The notes under the pieces are model-generated. The model saw only the letters and a program-made list of their open reading frames with translations. It had not been told where the DNA came from and did no database searches. A DNA stretch of 32,775 bases. Origin: Flavobacteriaceae bacterium (GTDB taxonomy: Bacteria > Bacteroidota > Bacteroidia > Flavobacteriales > Flavobacteriaceae). A program made the translations under genes and the position numbers. The DNA is taken from the NCBI GenBank assembly GCA_024644725.1, contig JAHEHE010000026.1:1-32775 (forward strand), written 5' to 3'. Shown one piece after another: positions 1 through 8,570 of this stretch (positions are counted from its first letter, which is position 1; every line of letters starts with the position of its first letter).

Positions 1-732
1 CTTCAGCGAAAGCACGGATTCAATGGTTTTCTTTTGGTAGTAATCCGGTTTGTCGAACGACTTCGGTGCAAACTGCTCTATTTGAGGGCCTTTGACGAAG
101 GCCACATTGTCCTTGTAGGCAGACACAATGCTGTTCGGATGCTCCTGCGAAGTTTTTTTGATCATTTTGAACAGCGAATGGGGCATCTCTTTGCCATTGA
201 TCACAAACGTCCCGTTGAAAATTTTGTGCCGGCAGTGCTCTGAATTCACCTGTGAAAATCCGAATATTTCCGAATCCGTCAAATCTCTGTCGAGTTTCTC
301 AGAAAGATTCTCCAGGTAACCCACTTCTTCGGGACTCAGGGCGAGTCCTTCGCTTTCATTGTAGCCGGCGATGTCTTTTATGTATTGGATTGGTTCGGGG
401 TCGATATCGACAGTGAAGAGTTCCTGATCCAGTTTCTCGTACAAATGCTGGATCATGGGATCGTAATCTGGAGAGGTTTGTTCCGTTCCCGTAAATTCCT
501 CGATGCGCAGAATTCCCTGTATCCCCATGTTCTGGGTGATTTCTACAGCATTCGTACTCCAGGGGCTGATCATTTCCTTTCTCGGTCCGACGTGGCTTCC
601 CTGAATTTCTCCGGTGCTCAAATGAGTCGCATTCCCAAAAAGCCAAATCAGTTTGTCGATGTCAGATGGATGCAAGGGGTCAGGGCAATGAACAGCAAAT
701 ACAACGGGGGATTTTTGGAAGAAATGGATCAT
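1..732 (-). CDS. purL: Phosphoribosylformylglycinamidine synthase, N-terminal part (cut by window edge)
   Basis: Reading the minus strand from ATG at 730-732 gives 244 uninterrupted codons that run off the left edge. The fragment carries two hallmarks of large-type FGAM synthase: an ISPWSTNA segment at about residues 55-62 and NSEHCRHK at 163-170, the conserved motif in the linker/catalytic region. The full family enzyme is about 1200-1300 residues with a C-terminal glutaminase domain, which would lie outside the window. It converts FGAR, glutamine and ATP to FGAM in cytosolic purine synthesis. A TAnnTTTG promoter element lies 34 bases upstream. No alternative in-frame start is close by. The family assignment is secure; completeness of the gene cannot be judged. 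Confidence 0.95.
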   Translation of the reverse strand, partial: MIHFFQKSPVVFAVHCPDPLHPSDIDKLIWLFGNATHLSTGEIQGSHVGPRKEMISPWSTNAVEITQNMGIQGILRIEEFTGTEQTSPDYDPMIQHLYEKLDQELFTVDIDPEPIQYIKDIAGYNESEGLALSPEEVGYLENLSEKLDRDLTDSEIFGFSQVNSEHCRHKIFNGTFVINGKEMPHSLFKMIKKTSQEHPNSIVSAYKDNVAFVKGPQIEQFAPKSFDKPDYYQKKTIESVLSLK

Positions 733-765
733 GATCGTCAGATTATGCGCTTGTTGTAAAAAGTG

Positions 766-773
766 CAAATTTA
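766..773 (-). promoter_or_regulatory. Probable -7 promoter element of purL
   Basis: On the minus strand these bases read TAAATTTG, an exact match to the Bacteroidota -7 consensus TAnnTTTG. The element ends 34 bases before the purL ATG, implying a leader of roughly 27 bases. No clear -33 TTTG is seen at the expected spacing, so the call rests on position and the single element. Confidence 0.5.
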
Positions 774-835
774 ATCAATTGAATAAGTTTTAAGTACCCC
801 AATGTTAATAAGAACCTGAAAATGTTCAATATTTT

Positions 836-2047
836 CTAGGCATCGGTCTTTCGCTCGAGGAGTGCCATGTAAAAACCGTCAAAGCCACTTTTGGAAGGAG
901 AAACCTTGTTCTCCCTGACAAAAGCAAATTCGGGATGCTTCTTTAAAAACCCCTTTACCTGCTGCTCGTTCTCCGATGGAAGGATGGAACACGTGGCATA
1001 AACGAGCTTGCCGCCAGGTTTGACCATCGAGGCATACTGATCCAGGATCGAAGCCTGTGTCTTTCGGATTCGATCCAGAAAGTCGGGTTCCAGCTTCCAT
1101 TTGGAATCCGGATTCCTTTTGAGAACTCCGATTCCGCTGCATGGAGCATCGATCAGAACCCGGTCAGCCTTGCCTTTGAGCTTCTTGATGGATTTTGTGC
1201 CTTCAATGACTCGGTTTTCAATATTGTGGATTCCATCGCGGCGGGCTCTTTTTTTCAACTCCGTCAACTTATGCCCATAGATGTCCATGGCGATGATCTG
1301 GCCCCGATTTTCCATCAGGGCGGCCAGGTGAAGACTTTTTCCGCCGGCTCCGGCACAGGTGTCAATCACTTTTTGGCCGGGTTCGACCTCCAAAAAGGGA
1401 GCCACAAGCTGCGACGAGGCATCCTGAACCTCAAACAGCCCTTGCTTAAAGGCCTGGGTCAGGAAGACATTCTTGCGTTCGGTTAGCACCAGGGCATCCG
1501 GATAGCCCTGGATGTATTCTGTCTCAATATCTTCCTCAGCCAATCTCTTTTTCAAGTCATTTCTGCTGATCTTGATTTGATTCACCCGCAACACGACTTT
1601 GGCCTGGTTGTTCAGTTCTTTGATTTCCTTGTCCCAGGTTTCACCGAGTTCTTGGGAACCGACTTCGTCCATCCAGTCAGGAATGGACTCCCGGATCTTC
1701 CGGACTTTTTGACATTCGTCGAATTTGCCTTTGATCCTTCGGGATGGGGTTCCAGCAAACTGTTTCCAGTCAGGAAGGGAATAGCCTTTCAAAACCGCCC
1801 AAACCGCAAAATTCTTCCAAAGATTATCCTTGGAATAATGCCCTTTGGTACCCGCTATCTCGTCGTAGAGTCTCTTCCATCGGACCATGTCATAAATGGT
1901 TTCCGCTACGAATTTACGATCGCGCGAGCCCCAGCGTTTGTCTGATTTCAAGGTCCTTTGAACCACTTTGTCGGCATAAAGTCCCTCGTTGTAGATCTGA
2001 TCCAAAGCCTGGATCACTGCCATGACCAAATTTCTGTGAAGTCGCAT
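836..2047 (-). CDS. RsmB/NOP-family rRNA (cytosine-C5) methyltransferase
   Basis: The 403-residue protein has an N-terminal NusB-like helical region (about 1-140) followed by a class I SAM-dependent methyltransferase domain. The SAM-binding loop VIDTCAGAGGKSL lies near 227-239. The two cysteines of the m5C family are present: Cys303 in DAPCSG and Cys353 in YATCS. In this family one cysteine forms the covalent adduct with the target cytosine and the other helps release the enzyme. RsmB acts on 16S rRNA, but I cannot tell the exact target nucleotide here. ATG at 2047 is preferred to the TTG one codon upstream. A TAnnTTTG box 20 bases upstream suggests its own promoter although TIGR02757 lies only 35 bases upstream. 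Confidence 0.88.
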   Translation of the reverse strand: MRLHRNLVMAVIQALDQIYNEGLYADKVVQRTLKSDKRWGSRDRKFVAETIYDMVRWKRLYDEIAGTKGHYSKDNLWKNFAVWAVLKGYSLPDWKQFAGTPSRRIKGKFDECQKVRKIRESIPDWMDEVGSQELGETWDKEIKELNNQAKVVLRVNQIKISRNDLKKRLAEEDIETEYIQGYPDALVLTERKNVFLTQAFKQGLFEVQDASSQLVAPFLEVEPGQKVIDTCAGAGGKSLHLAALMENRGQIIAMDIYGHKLTELKKRARRDGIHNIENRVIEGTKSIKKLKGKADRVLIDAPCSGIGVLKRNPDSKWKLEPDFLDRIRKTQASILDQYASMVKPGGKLVYATCSILPSENEQQVKGFLKKHPEFAFVRENKVSPSKSGFDGFYMALLERKTDA

Positions 2048-2066
2048 CAAGCATTTGTTTAGGGGC

Positions 2067-2074
2067 CAAAGGTA
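2067..2074 (-). promoter_or_regulatory. Probable -7 promoter element of the RsmB-like gene
   Basis: The minus strand reads TACCTTTG, an exact TAnnTTTG match, in the short gap between the TIGR02757 stop codon and the methyltransferase ATG. It ends 20 bases before the start codon. Confidence 0.45.
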
Positions 2075-2082
2075 CCACTATT

Positions 2083-2838
2083 TTAGAACCCTTCGAACAC
2101 CCCGAGTCCGAAGAGGGCAAAATCGTATCGAACCGGATCATCAGGATCCAATGCCCGCAGGCTCTTGTCGAGTTCCTGGAGTGCACGGGCATCATTTGTC
2201 TTTCTTTTCATCAGATTCAGTTTCCTGGCCACCCTGCCTGTGTGAACATCCAGTGGGCAGGAAAGAAGGGAAGGAGACAAGGACTTCCATACACCCAGGT
2301 CGACGCCAAAGGGGTCCTTTCTGATCATCCAACGCAAGAACATGTTGATTCGCTTGGCAGCTGAACCCTTCATCGGGTCGGAAACGTGTTTGGTCGTTCT
2401 CATGGGATGCTCGATCTCGAAAAACACTTTTTTAAACATATGGATCGCGGGTTGGAGACTGTCTCCGGTTGCATGGGTCTGAAAAATACCTTCCAGGCCT
2501 CCATGGGACTCGTAAAGGTTTCGAAGTGACTTCAGAAAAAATTGAAGATCCTGCAAATTGAAAGTGCGGTGCACGAACTCATCGATATGATCTTCTCTGC
2601 TTTCCATGACAAAATCATAAGGTGAGTTCCCCATCATTTCCATAAGACGCTCGGCATTTCGGATAATCATCTTCCTGTTCCCCCAAGAAATGGTCGCCGT
2701 CAGAAAACCTGAAATCTCGATGTCTTCTTTTAGACTGTAGCGATGAGGCACACGGATGGGGTCCGTTTCGATAAAATCAGATTGATTGTACAGCTCTACC
2801 TTCTTATCGAGAAATTCCTTGAGCTCTTTTCGTTTCAT
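2083..2838 (-). CDS. TIGR02757 (DUF2400) family protein
   Basis: This 251-residue protein matches the Bacteroidota-typical TIGR02757/DUF2400 family along its length. Landmarks are the ISWGNRKMI segment near residues 50-58, the DPFGVDLGVW segment near 175-184 and PLDVHTGRVARKL near 193-205. The last segment resembles the region of HhH-GPD DNA glycosylases that carries the catalytic aspartate, so a distant link to DNA repair enzymes is possible. This is inference, and the molecular function of the family is not established. It starts at ATG 2836-2838, diverges from recG, and has a TAnnTTTG element 21 bases upstream. No signal peptide or membrane segment is visible. Confidence 0.85.
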   Translation of the reverse strand: MKRKELKEFLDKKVELYNQSDFIETDPIRVPHRYSLKEDIEISGFLTATISWGNRKMIIRNAERLMEMMGNSPYDFVMESREDHIDEFVHRTFNLQDLQFFLKSLRNLYESHGGLEGIFQTHATGDSLQPAIHMFKKVFFEIEHPMRTTKHVSDPMKGSAAKRINMFLRWMIRKDPFGVDLGVWKSLSPSLLSCPLDVHTGRVARKLNLMKRKTNDARALQELDKSLRALDPDDPVRYDFALFGLGVFEGF

Positions 2839-2858
2839 GGAGCAGTTTTAATGCGTGT

Positions 2859-2866
2859 CAAAAATA
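2859..2866 (-). promoter_or_regulatory. Probable -7 promoter element of the TIGR02757 gene
   Basis: The minus strand reads TATTTTTG, an exact TAnnTTTG match, ending 21 bases before the ATG. It lies in the 76-base divergent gap shared with recG. Confidence 0.5.
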
Positions 2867-2886
2867 GATAAAACCGTCTAGTTTTT

Positions 2887-2894
2887 TATCTTCG
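2887..2894 (+). promoter_or_regulatory. Possible -7 element of recG (one mismatch)
   Basis: The plus strand reads TATCTTCG, differing from TAnnTTTG at one base, 21 bases before the GTG start of recG. This would make the divergent gap hold two compact promoters with about 20 bases between their -7 boxes. Confidence 0.3.
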
Positions 2895-2914
2895 TAAGCG
2901 GTATCCTCGTTAAA

Positions 2915-5014
2915 GTGATTCAACTTCAAACTCCAATATCGTATTTAAAAGGTGTAGGTCCGGCCCGAGGTGAACTCCTCGGCTCAGAACTGGGAATTTT
3001 CACCTGTGCCGACCTGGCAAACCTGTTCCCCAACAGGTATATCGATCGCTCGAGATTCTATAAGATTGCCGAGCTCAACGACAACGCCCTGGAAGTGCAG
3101 TTGGTCGGTAGGGTGATCTCCCTGAAGACCGTAGCACAGAAAAGAGGCAGTCGGCTTGTTGCTCAATTCGCTGATGAGACCGGAACCATGGAACTCGTTT
3201 GGTTTCGAGGAACAAAATGGATTCAGGATACCATCAAGCTCAATACGCCCTACGTTATCTTTGGTCGTGTGAATCGGTTCAAAGGAATCTATAGCATGCC
3301 GCATCCGGAGATGGATCTCGTTGCTGATTTCAAAAAGAGCTTGAGGGGCAGCCTTCAGCCCGTATATCCTTCAACAGAGAAATTGGCGAACAAAGGAGTA
3401 ACGAATCGGGTGGTTCAGAAGCTTATGGTCCAGCTTTTTGAGGAAACAAAAGGACGGTTCAAAGAAACGCTTTCTCCGGGTTTTAGAAAGCAATACCGAC
3501 TCATGACCAAGGATGAGGCCATGTTCAATATCCATTTCCCTCAAAACCAGGAATTACTCAAAAGTGCACGCTTCAGACTTAAATTTGAGGAACTGTTTTT
3601 CATTCAGCTGCAACTGGTCGTTAAGAAACGAACTCGTCAATTGAAGATCAAAGGGTATGTCTTTGAAAAAGTTGGAGCCAATTTCAACAGGTTCTACCGC
3701 GAGTTTCTTCCGTTTGATCTCACCGGAGCGCAGAAGAAGGTTTTGAAAGAGATCCGTAAGGATTTCAGCACCGGAGCCCAGATGAATCGCCTGCTGCAGG
3801 GGGATGTGGGCTCAGGAAAGACCATCGTGGCAGTTTTGGCGATGCTAATCGCTAAAGACAACGGGTTTCAATCGGCCCTGATCGCACCCACCGAGATCCT
3901 GGCGAATCAACATTTTATGGCCGTAGAGGAGCTCTTGCATAAAATGGACATCAATGTCAGGCTTCTAACCGGTTCATCAACTGCCTCCCAGAGAAAGGTC
4001 ATTCACGGGGAGCTCGAAGAAGGGGTTCTCGATATTTTGATAGGCACCCACGCACTTTTTGAGGACAAGGTAAAGTTTAAAAACCTGGGATTTGCAATCA
4101 TTGACGAACAGCACCGATTTGGGGTTGCCCAGCGGGCTAAAATGTGGAAAAAGAATGTATTGCCTCCTCATATCCTGGTAATGACGGCCACGCCCATCCC
4201 AAGGACCCTGGCCATGAGTGTCTATGGAGATCTTGACATCTCTGTCATCGATGAGCTTCCTCCGGGTCGAAAAGAAATCAAGACGGTACATAAATTTGAC
4301 CAAAACCGACTCTCTGTTTTTCGATTCCTGAAAGAAGAGATTGCTAAAGGCCGACAGGTGTATATCGTATACCCGTTGATACAGGAGTCCGAGCAGTTGG
4401 ATTATAAAGATCTGATGGACGGATACGAAAGCATTTCGCGTGAGTTTCCACTTCCGGATTACAGAATCAGCATTGTTCACGGCAAGATGAAAGCAGCTGA
4501 CAAAGACTATGAGATGCAGCGATTTGTGAAAGGGGAGACCCAGATCCTGGTGGCCACGACTGTAATTGAGGTTGGTGTGAACGTTCCCAATGCGAGTGTC
4601 ATGGTCATTGAGAGCGCAGAGCGATTCGGTCTGTCTCAATTGCATCAGCTTCGCGGCAGGGTAGGAAGGGGTGCCGATCAGAGTTATTGCATTTTGCTCT
4701 CGTCTCATAAATTGACCAATGATGCCAAAACAAGATTGAAAACCATGGTTGACACCAGTGACGGGTTTCGCATTGCCGAAGTCGACTTGAAGCTTCGGGG
4801 TCCGGGTGATCTCATGGGAACGCAACAGAGCGGGGTCCTGCAGATGAAAATTGCAGATATTGTCAAGGACCAGGGAATACTGGAACTCGCAAGAAAAGCG
4901 GCGTTCGAAGTCGCCTCGGTAGAAGGAGGTTCATCGAACGCCGCTTACAGTGAGATTTGGGACAGTTATCAAATGATTACAAGAAACAAGTCCCTGTGGA
5001 GCAAGATCAGTTGA
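2915..5014 (+). CDS. recG: ATP-dependent DNA helicase RecG
   Basis: The 699-residue protein has the RecG layout: an N-terminal wedge/OB-fold region (about 1-150), helicase core 1 with Walker A GDVGSGKT at 296-303, motif II DEQH at 397-400 (the RecG form of DEAH) and MTATPIPRTLA at about 423-433. Helicase core 2 follows, with QLHQLRGRVGRG near 570. The N-terminal LQTPISYLKGVGPARGELL matches other Bacteroidota RecG starts, so the GTG at 2915 is accepted as start although it is not ATG. RecG remodels stalled forks and Holliday junctions. The gene diverges from TIGR02757, and its last 8 bases overlap the end of the convergent DUF2911 gene. Confidence 0.97.
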   Translation: MIQLQTPISYLKGVGPARGELLGSELGIFTCADLANLFPNRYIDRSRFYKIAELNDNALEVQLVGRVISLKTVAQKRGSRLVAQFADETGTMELVWFRGTKWIQDTIKLNTPYVIFGRVNRFKGIYSMPHPEMDLVADFKKSLRGSLQPVYPSTEKLANKGVTNRVVQKLMVQLFEETKGRFKETLSPGFRKQYRLMTKDEAMFNIHFPQNQELLKSARFRLKFEELFFIQLQLVVKKRTRQLKIKGYVFEKVGANFNRFYREFLPFDLTGAQKKVLKEIRKDFSTGAQMNRLLQGDVGSGKTIVAVLAMLIAKDNGFQSALIAPTEILANQHFMAVEELLHKMDINVRLLTGSSTASQRKVIHGELEEGVLDILIGTHALFEDKVKFKNLGFAIIDEQHRFGVAQRAKMWKKNVLPPHILVMTATPIPRTLAMSVYGDLDISVIDELPPGRKEIKTVHKFDQNRLSVFRFLKEEIAKGRQVYIVYPLIQESEQLDYKDLMDGYESISREFPLPDYRISIVHGKMKAADKDYEMQRFVKGETQILVATTVIEVGVNVPNASVMVIESAERFGLSQLHQLRGRVGRGADQSYCILLSSHKLTNDAKTRLKTMVDTSDGFRIAEVDLKLRGPGDLMGTQQSGVLQMKIADIVKDQGILELARKAAFEVASVEGGSSNAAYSEIWDSYQMITRNKSLWSKIS

Positions 5015-6119
5015 TGTCCTCCCCTTTTTTCAGTTTTTCCATATTGGCCTGCACCCTGTCTTTGTTTACTTGCTGTGGAGCCAGATCATACGCTTTTTCA
5101 AGATATTGCAACGCTTTCTTGTAGTCGCCTAAAGCTGAGTATCCTCTGGCAAGACCGTAGTTCACGGGCCAGGTATCCTTGTGCATTTTAGCATTCTTTT
5201 TGAATACCTCAAGTGCTTTTTCCTTTTCTCCCTGGGCGATCAGTTGGCGACCGTAGTTGTGAACCTGGAAAACGGTTCCTTTCTCCATGGCGATTTCCAT
5301 GACTTTGTCGGCCTCTTCGCCTTTACCCATTTTATTGAGAATCTGAGCCTTGGTCTGAAGATTGTTGTAATTCTCGACTCCGATGAAGGGTGCGCTAATC
5401 GCGGCTTCACTCCAGGCCAGGGCCTCCTCCATGTCTCCACCATTGTTCATCGACCAGTTCGCCGCCTGGTTCCAGTTTTGGTCGGTGAAGCCTTTTTGAC
5501 CCTGCAGGTCTTTTCTCACCTGAGTGAGGACGATATCGGTTACATCAACGTCTATTTTGAAAGGAATTCTCTTTTCAGCCCATTTGAGTACTGCAGTCGT
5601 CGAAGTTTTGTCAAATGCCGGGAACTCGTAGGTCAACAACTCGGTGTGGGGACCACTTTTCGAATCCACAGTTACGCGGAGCGCATCCTCTGCCGGATCA
5701 TAGAAATAACTTCCCCAGGCTGTTGAATTGTTCGAGAAGATGATGTCGACTTTGCCATCCTCATGGATCACCATGTGCAGTCCGTAGGTGCCAGCTTCTA
5801 GCTTGTTGCCCTGAATAGTGACATCGTCTGTAAAATGAATGGTGGTGTTCTCGTTGGCACCGGCTCTCCAGGGAGATTCCTTGGCCGTTCCAAAACCGAG
5901 ATTATTCATCCCGTAAGGAACGAGCTTTCCCCAGATTTCGCGGTCATTGACACTGGGCCGTGAATACGTGATGGTGATGTCGGTGATTCCAACTCGTTGG
6001 CTAACACTTGCTCTTTGGCTGCCTTGGGGCATATCCATTTGACCGTAAGTGCTGAAGCCCACAAAAATCAGCAGGGAGAGAAACAGGTGAAATTTTGATG
6101 ATGTAAAGATACTTTTCAT
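5007..6119 (-). CDS. Exported DUF2911 protein with C-terminal TPR repeats
   Basis: The 370-residue product begins with a typical signal peptide (MKSIF..., hydrophobic 11-24, cleavage after GFSTYGQ). Residues about 30-175 match DUF2911: SVSQRVGITDITITYSRPSVNDREIWG, the W-R-A-G-ANE-T segment and the AGTYGLH motif. Residues about 210-365 form tetratricopeptide-like helical pairs, including WPVNYGLARGYSALGDYKKALQYLEKAYDLAP. The DUF2911 function is unknown. The export signal plus TPRs suggest a periplasmic or surface protein engaged in protein contacts (inference). It converges on recG with an 8-base overlap and diverges from the DUF481 gene across 205 bases. Confidence 0.88.
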   Translation of the reverse strand: MKSIFTSSKFHLFLSLLIFVGFSTYGQMDMPQGSQRASVSQRVGITDITITYSRPSVNDREIWGKLVPYGMNNLGFGTAKESPWRAGANENTTIHFTDDVTIQGNKLEAGTYGLHMVIHEDGKVDIIFSNNSTAWGSYFYDPAEDALRVTVDSKSGPHTELLTYEFPAFDKTSTTAVLKWAEKRIPFKIDVDVTDIVLTQVRKDLQGQKGFTDQNWNQAANWSMNNGGDMEEALAWSEAAISAPFIGVENYNNLQTKAQILNKMGKGEEADKVMEIAMEKGTVFQVHNYGRQLIAQGEKEKALEVFKKNAKMHKDTWPVNYGLARGYSALGDYKKALQYLEKAYDLAPQQVNKDRVQANMEKLKKGEDIN

Positions 6120-6300
6120 AAAGAAAGATTTTGAGTTAATACTAAATGGATCCTTGTATACATGGGTTTTATTTCCTTGAGGATCTGTAAGATCTAAGGT
6201 ACAGACTATTCGAAAAGCACCGTGTTATGGTAATGTTAAAAGATTGTTTGATTGATACGGGGATATGTTGTTGAGGATATGGTATAAATTGAAGTTTCCT

Positions 6301-6308
6301 TATCTTTG
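6301..6308 (+). promoter_or_regulatory. Probable -7 promoter element of the DUF481 gene
   Basis: The plus strand reads TATCTTTG, an exact TAnnTTTG match, ending 17 bases before the preferred ATG at 6325. Its presence argues against the ATG at 6265, which would lie upstream of the promoter. Confidence 0.5.
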
Positions 6309-6324
6309 CGTCAAAATAATTAGC

Positions 6325-7344
6325 ATGAAAAAAATCGACATTCTGTTTCTTTTCGCATTATTTGTGGGTCTGCAAACCTGGGCACAGAAGGATACTATTC
6401 GACTGGTAAATGAAGATTTATTGGTGGGAGAAATAGAAAAGCTGGACAAAAATGTCTTGACATTCAGCACGGCATACAGTGATTCTGACTTTAAAATCGA
6501 ATGGGACAAAGTTCTGGAAATCAGAAGTCGACGCACATTCATCATGGCTTTTTCGGATGGAGACAGGTTTACAGGTCAGTTGACCAGTATTCCCGAGGAA
6601 GAAAAGATCGTCAGGGTCGAATTTGATGGTCAAACTGCAGAAGAGTCACTGAAAGATCTGATTTTTCTCGAACCCATAGGGTCCGGTGTCTTTAGTAACC
6701 TCTCTATCGACGTGGATTTGGGAATCACACTTACAAAGGCAAATAACCTGCGTCAGTTGAATACATACCTGGGAGGCACCTATTTGGCCAAGAAGTGGAA
6801 TGCCAATGGTTTTTTTAAAACAGTCTTGAGCAGCCAGGACGAAGTGGCCGACATTCGAAGGATGGATGCTGAATTGGGCGGACAATATTATCTTCCTCAT
6901 GACTGGTTTGTGACTGCGACAGCAAAATTTCTGGCCAACGATGAGCAGCTACTCGATTTGAGGCAAACCTACCAGGGTGGTGCCGGATATTATTTCATCC
7001 ACAATAACTCCATGTATTTTGCGCTTAGTGGAGGTTTAGCTGTGACTTCTGAAACCTATTCGAATGACAACCCAGATAGGAACAGCGCAGAAGGTTTTTT
7101 CGGACTCGGTTTTCAAAAATACTCGATTGGTGATTTGAGCTTTCTCACCACAGCTGTGGTTTACCCAAGTTTGACGGAATCGGGAAGATATCGTGTCGAT
7201 TTGAACGGTGATATGAAGTACGATCTGCCGCTGGATTTCTACATCAAATTGAGTATTACCTATAACTATGATAGTCAGCCGACTGAAGGTGCAGCAGATT
7301 CCGACTATGTCTTCACGACTTCCTTCGGATGGGAGTTCAACTAG
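6325..7344 (+). CDS. DUF481 family outer-membrane beta-barrel protein
   Basis: Starting at ATG 6325 the 339-residue protein has a clean signal peptide (MKKIDILFLFALFVGLQTWAQ). About 110 residues of SH3-like beta repeats follow (LVNEDLLVGEIEKLD..., FSDGDRFTGQLTS). A C-terminal half of alternating-polarity, aromatic-rich beta strands ends in TTSFGWEFN, as expected for a DUF481 barrel. An in-frame ATG at 6265 exists but would add a non-signal extension and precede the promoter element. DUF481 proteins are outer-membrane proteins of unknown substrate, some salt-induced. Its TAG stop shares the CTAG palindrome at 7341-7344 with the convergent NlpC/P60 gene. Confidence 0.82.
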   Translation: MKKIDILFLFALFVGLQTWAQKDTIRLVNEDLLVGEIEKLDKNVLTFSTAYSDSDFKIEWDKVLEIRSRRTFIMAFSDGDRFTGQLTSIPEEEKIVRVEFDGQTAEESLKDLIFLEPIGSGVFSNLSIDVDLGITLTKANNLRQLNTYLGGTYLAKKWNANGFFKTVLSSQDEVADIRRMDAELGGQYYLPHDWFVTATAKFLANDEQLLDLRQTYQGGAGYYFIHNNSMYFALSGGLAVTSETYSNDNPDRNSAEGFFGLGFQKYSIGDLSFLTTAVVYPSLTESGRYRVDLNGDMKYDLPLDFYIKLSITYNYDSQPTEGAADSDYVFTTSFGWEFN

Positions 7345-8558
7345 TTTTTGAAGGGCAAAGGGGCGATTTGAGGGTCTGATTCTCCCAGGTAGCGCCTGCT
7401 TCCGAGATACCGTCCGGTGTTGAATTCATCGTAATTCGGAGCGTTTGAATCTATGGAACCGATTTTGACTCGACCCGAGGAATGAATGAATTCGCCCCGG
7501 TCGTTGCCGAGCCAAATGGCCACATGTGTAACCCGTTGACGTGTGCTGTCAGTAGCCTTTTTTCCAAAAAACATCAAATCCCCTTTGGTAAGAGACTCAA
7601 AAGAGAGTTCCGGGTCAACATCTTTTCCCGCCATGATCTGCTGCGAAGCATCACGTGGTATAATGAGTCCATTCATGCGAAACGCTGTTTTGGTAAAGCC
7701 GCTGCAATCCATTCCTTTGGACGAGGTGCCTCCCCAGAGATAGGGTGATCCGAGCAGGGAACGAGCGTACAATTCCAATCTATCGGGAGAGGGGTTCAGC
7801 TCATCGAGCCAATCCAGGTAGACCTCAGCCTCATCGCGTCTGACATATCCGATTCTACCGTCCGGGTAAGCCACTTCGAAGTATTTTTCATCCTTCCCGG
7901 TCAATTTCAACAGGGATCCCAATACCAGATCACCCTGGATTTGAAGCTCATTGTCTTTTGAGGCGTATACATGACCGGAAGTTTTCAAATAAATCATCTT
8001 GGGTGCAGTTGACCAACTGTCATATTCTTCTTGGGCCATCAGCTGAACCCCGCCGTGGTCCACCCACGAGATATATTGATCAGGGGTCTGAACCCGGTAG
8101 AAATCTCCTTCGATCTTCAGGACCTTCAGACCGGTTCCCAAAATGGCCTGGGTCGCAAGTTCAGCTGAATGCCTGGGAGCTGAGCGTATGTTTGCAACAG
8201 AGTTGTTGACCACCGCATAAGGGTGGTTGCCAATGCTCGTGTCAGGGAGCAAAGACACCTCATTGTTTATTGATGTATTAAAGGGCTCCAGTTCCTCTTT
8301 CAGTTGTTCAAGGGCTTCGGGCTGATCGGTTTCCCCTTTGATTCGGATGACATTGCGATCACTCACAATCTCAATGTCATAGACGGCAACTCGCTTGTCA
8401 GGAGCGAATTCGTTTTCAATACGGTCATTGATTTCGGAGATCTTACGTGCGTTTTCGTTGTCGGAGCATGAGACGACCGACAGTATCAGGATCAAACTCA
8501 GAGCGAACCAAATTCTTGTCAAATTGGTGAGGGTTTTCAATTTGCTTAAAGCCATCAT
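7341..8558 (-). CDS. SH3b-NlpC/P60 (C40) peptidase lipoprotein
   Basis: Counted from ATG 8558 this is a 405-residue lipoprotein with lipobox LSVVSC (Cys31). The order of parts is: a BON-like region (about 40-105, with IEIVSDRNVIRIKGET), a first bacterial SH3 domain (about 112-172, VANIRSAP...), a second SH3 domain (about 185-248) and a C-terminal NlpC/P60 domain. The catalytic triad is readable: Cys285 in GMDCSGF, His345 in VTHVAIWLG and His359 in FIHSSGR. The family cleaves D-Glu-diaminopimelate bonds in murein peptides, here presumably from a lipid-anchored periplasmic position. A TTG at 8567 and an ATG at 8555 are alternative starts. It lies 12 bases (3 if the TTG is used) downstream of the esterase gene, so it is probably cotranscribed. 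Confidence 0.9.
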   Translation of the reverse strand: MMALSKLKTLTNLTRIWFALSLILILSVVSCSDNENARKISEINDRIENEFAPDKRVAVYDIEIVSDRNVIRIKGETDQPEALEQLKEELEPFNTSINNEVSLLPDTSIGNHPYAVVNNSVANIRSAPRHSAELATQAILGTGLKVLKIEGDFYRVQTPDQYISWVDHGGVQLMAQEEYDSWSTAPKMIYLKTSGHVYASKDNELQIQGDLVLGSLLKLTGKDEKYFEVAYPDGRIGYVRRDEAEVYLDWLDELNPSPDRLELYARSLLGSPYLWGGTSSKGMDCSGFTKTAFRMNGLIIPRDASQQIMAGKDVDPELSFESLTKGDLMFFGKKATDSTRQRVTHVAIWLGNDRGEFIHSSGRVKIGSIDSNAPNYDEFNTGRYLGSRRYLGESDPQIAPLPFKN

Positions 8559-8570
8559 AAAAATCAAAAT

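Noticed and set aside
1-759. Plus-strand open frames at the left edge (34-243, 128-319, 385-759)
   Set aside because: The minus strand encodes the conserved purL N terminus across the whole stretch; the plus frames are shadows.
818-836. GAAAAT/ATTTTC inverted repeat at the end of the RsmB-like gene considered as a terminator
   Set aside because: The stem is six A/T-rich pairs overlapping the stop codon, with no T tract on the minus strand; too weak to call.
3977-4825. Long open frame (282 codons) on the minus strand inside recG
   Set aside because: It lies wholly opposite a helicase with all motifs intact; its translation shows no family signature. It is a shadow of recG codon use.
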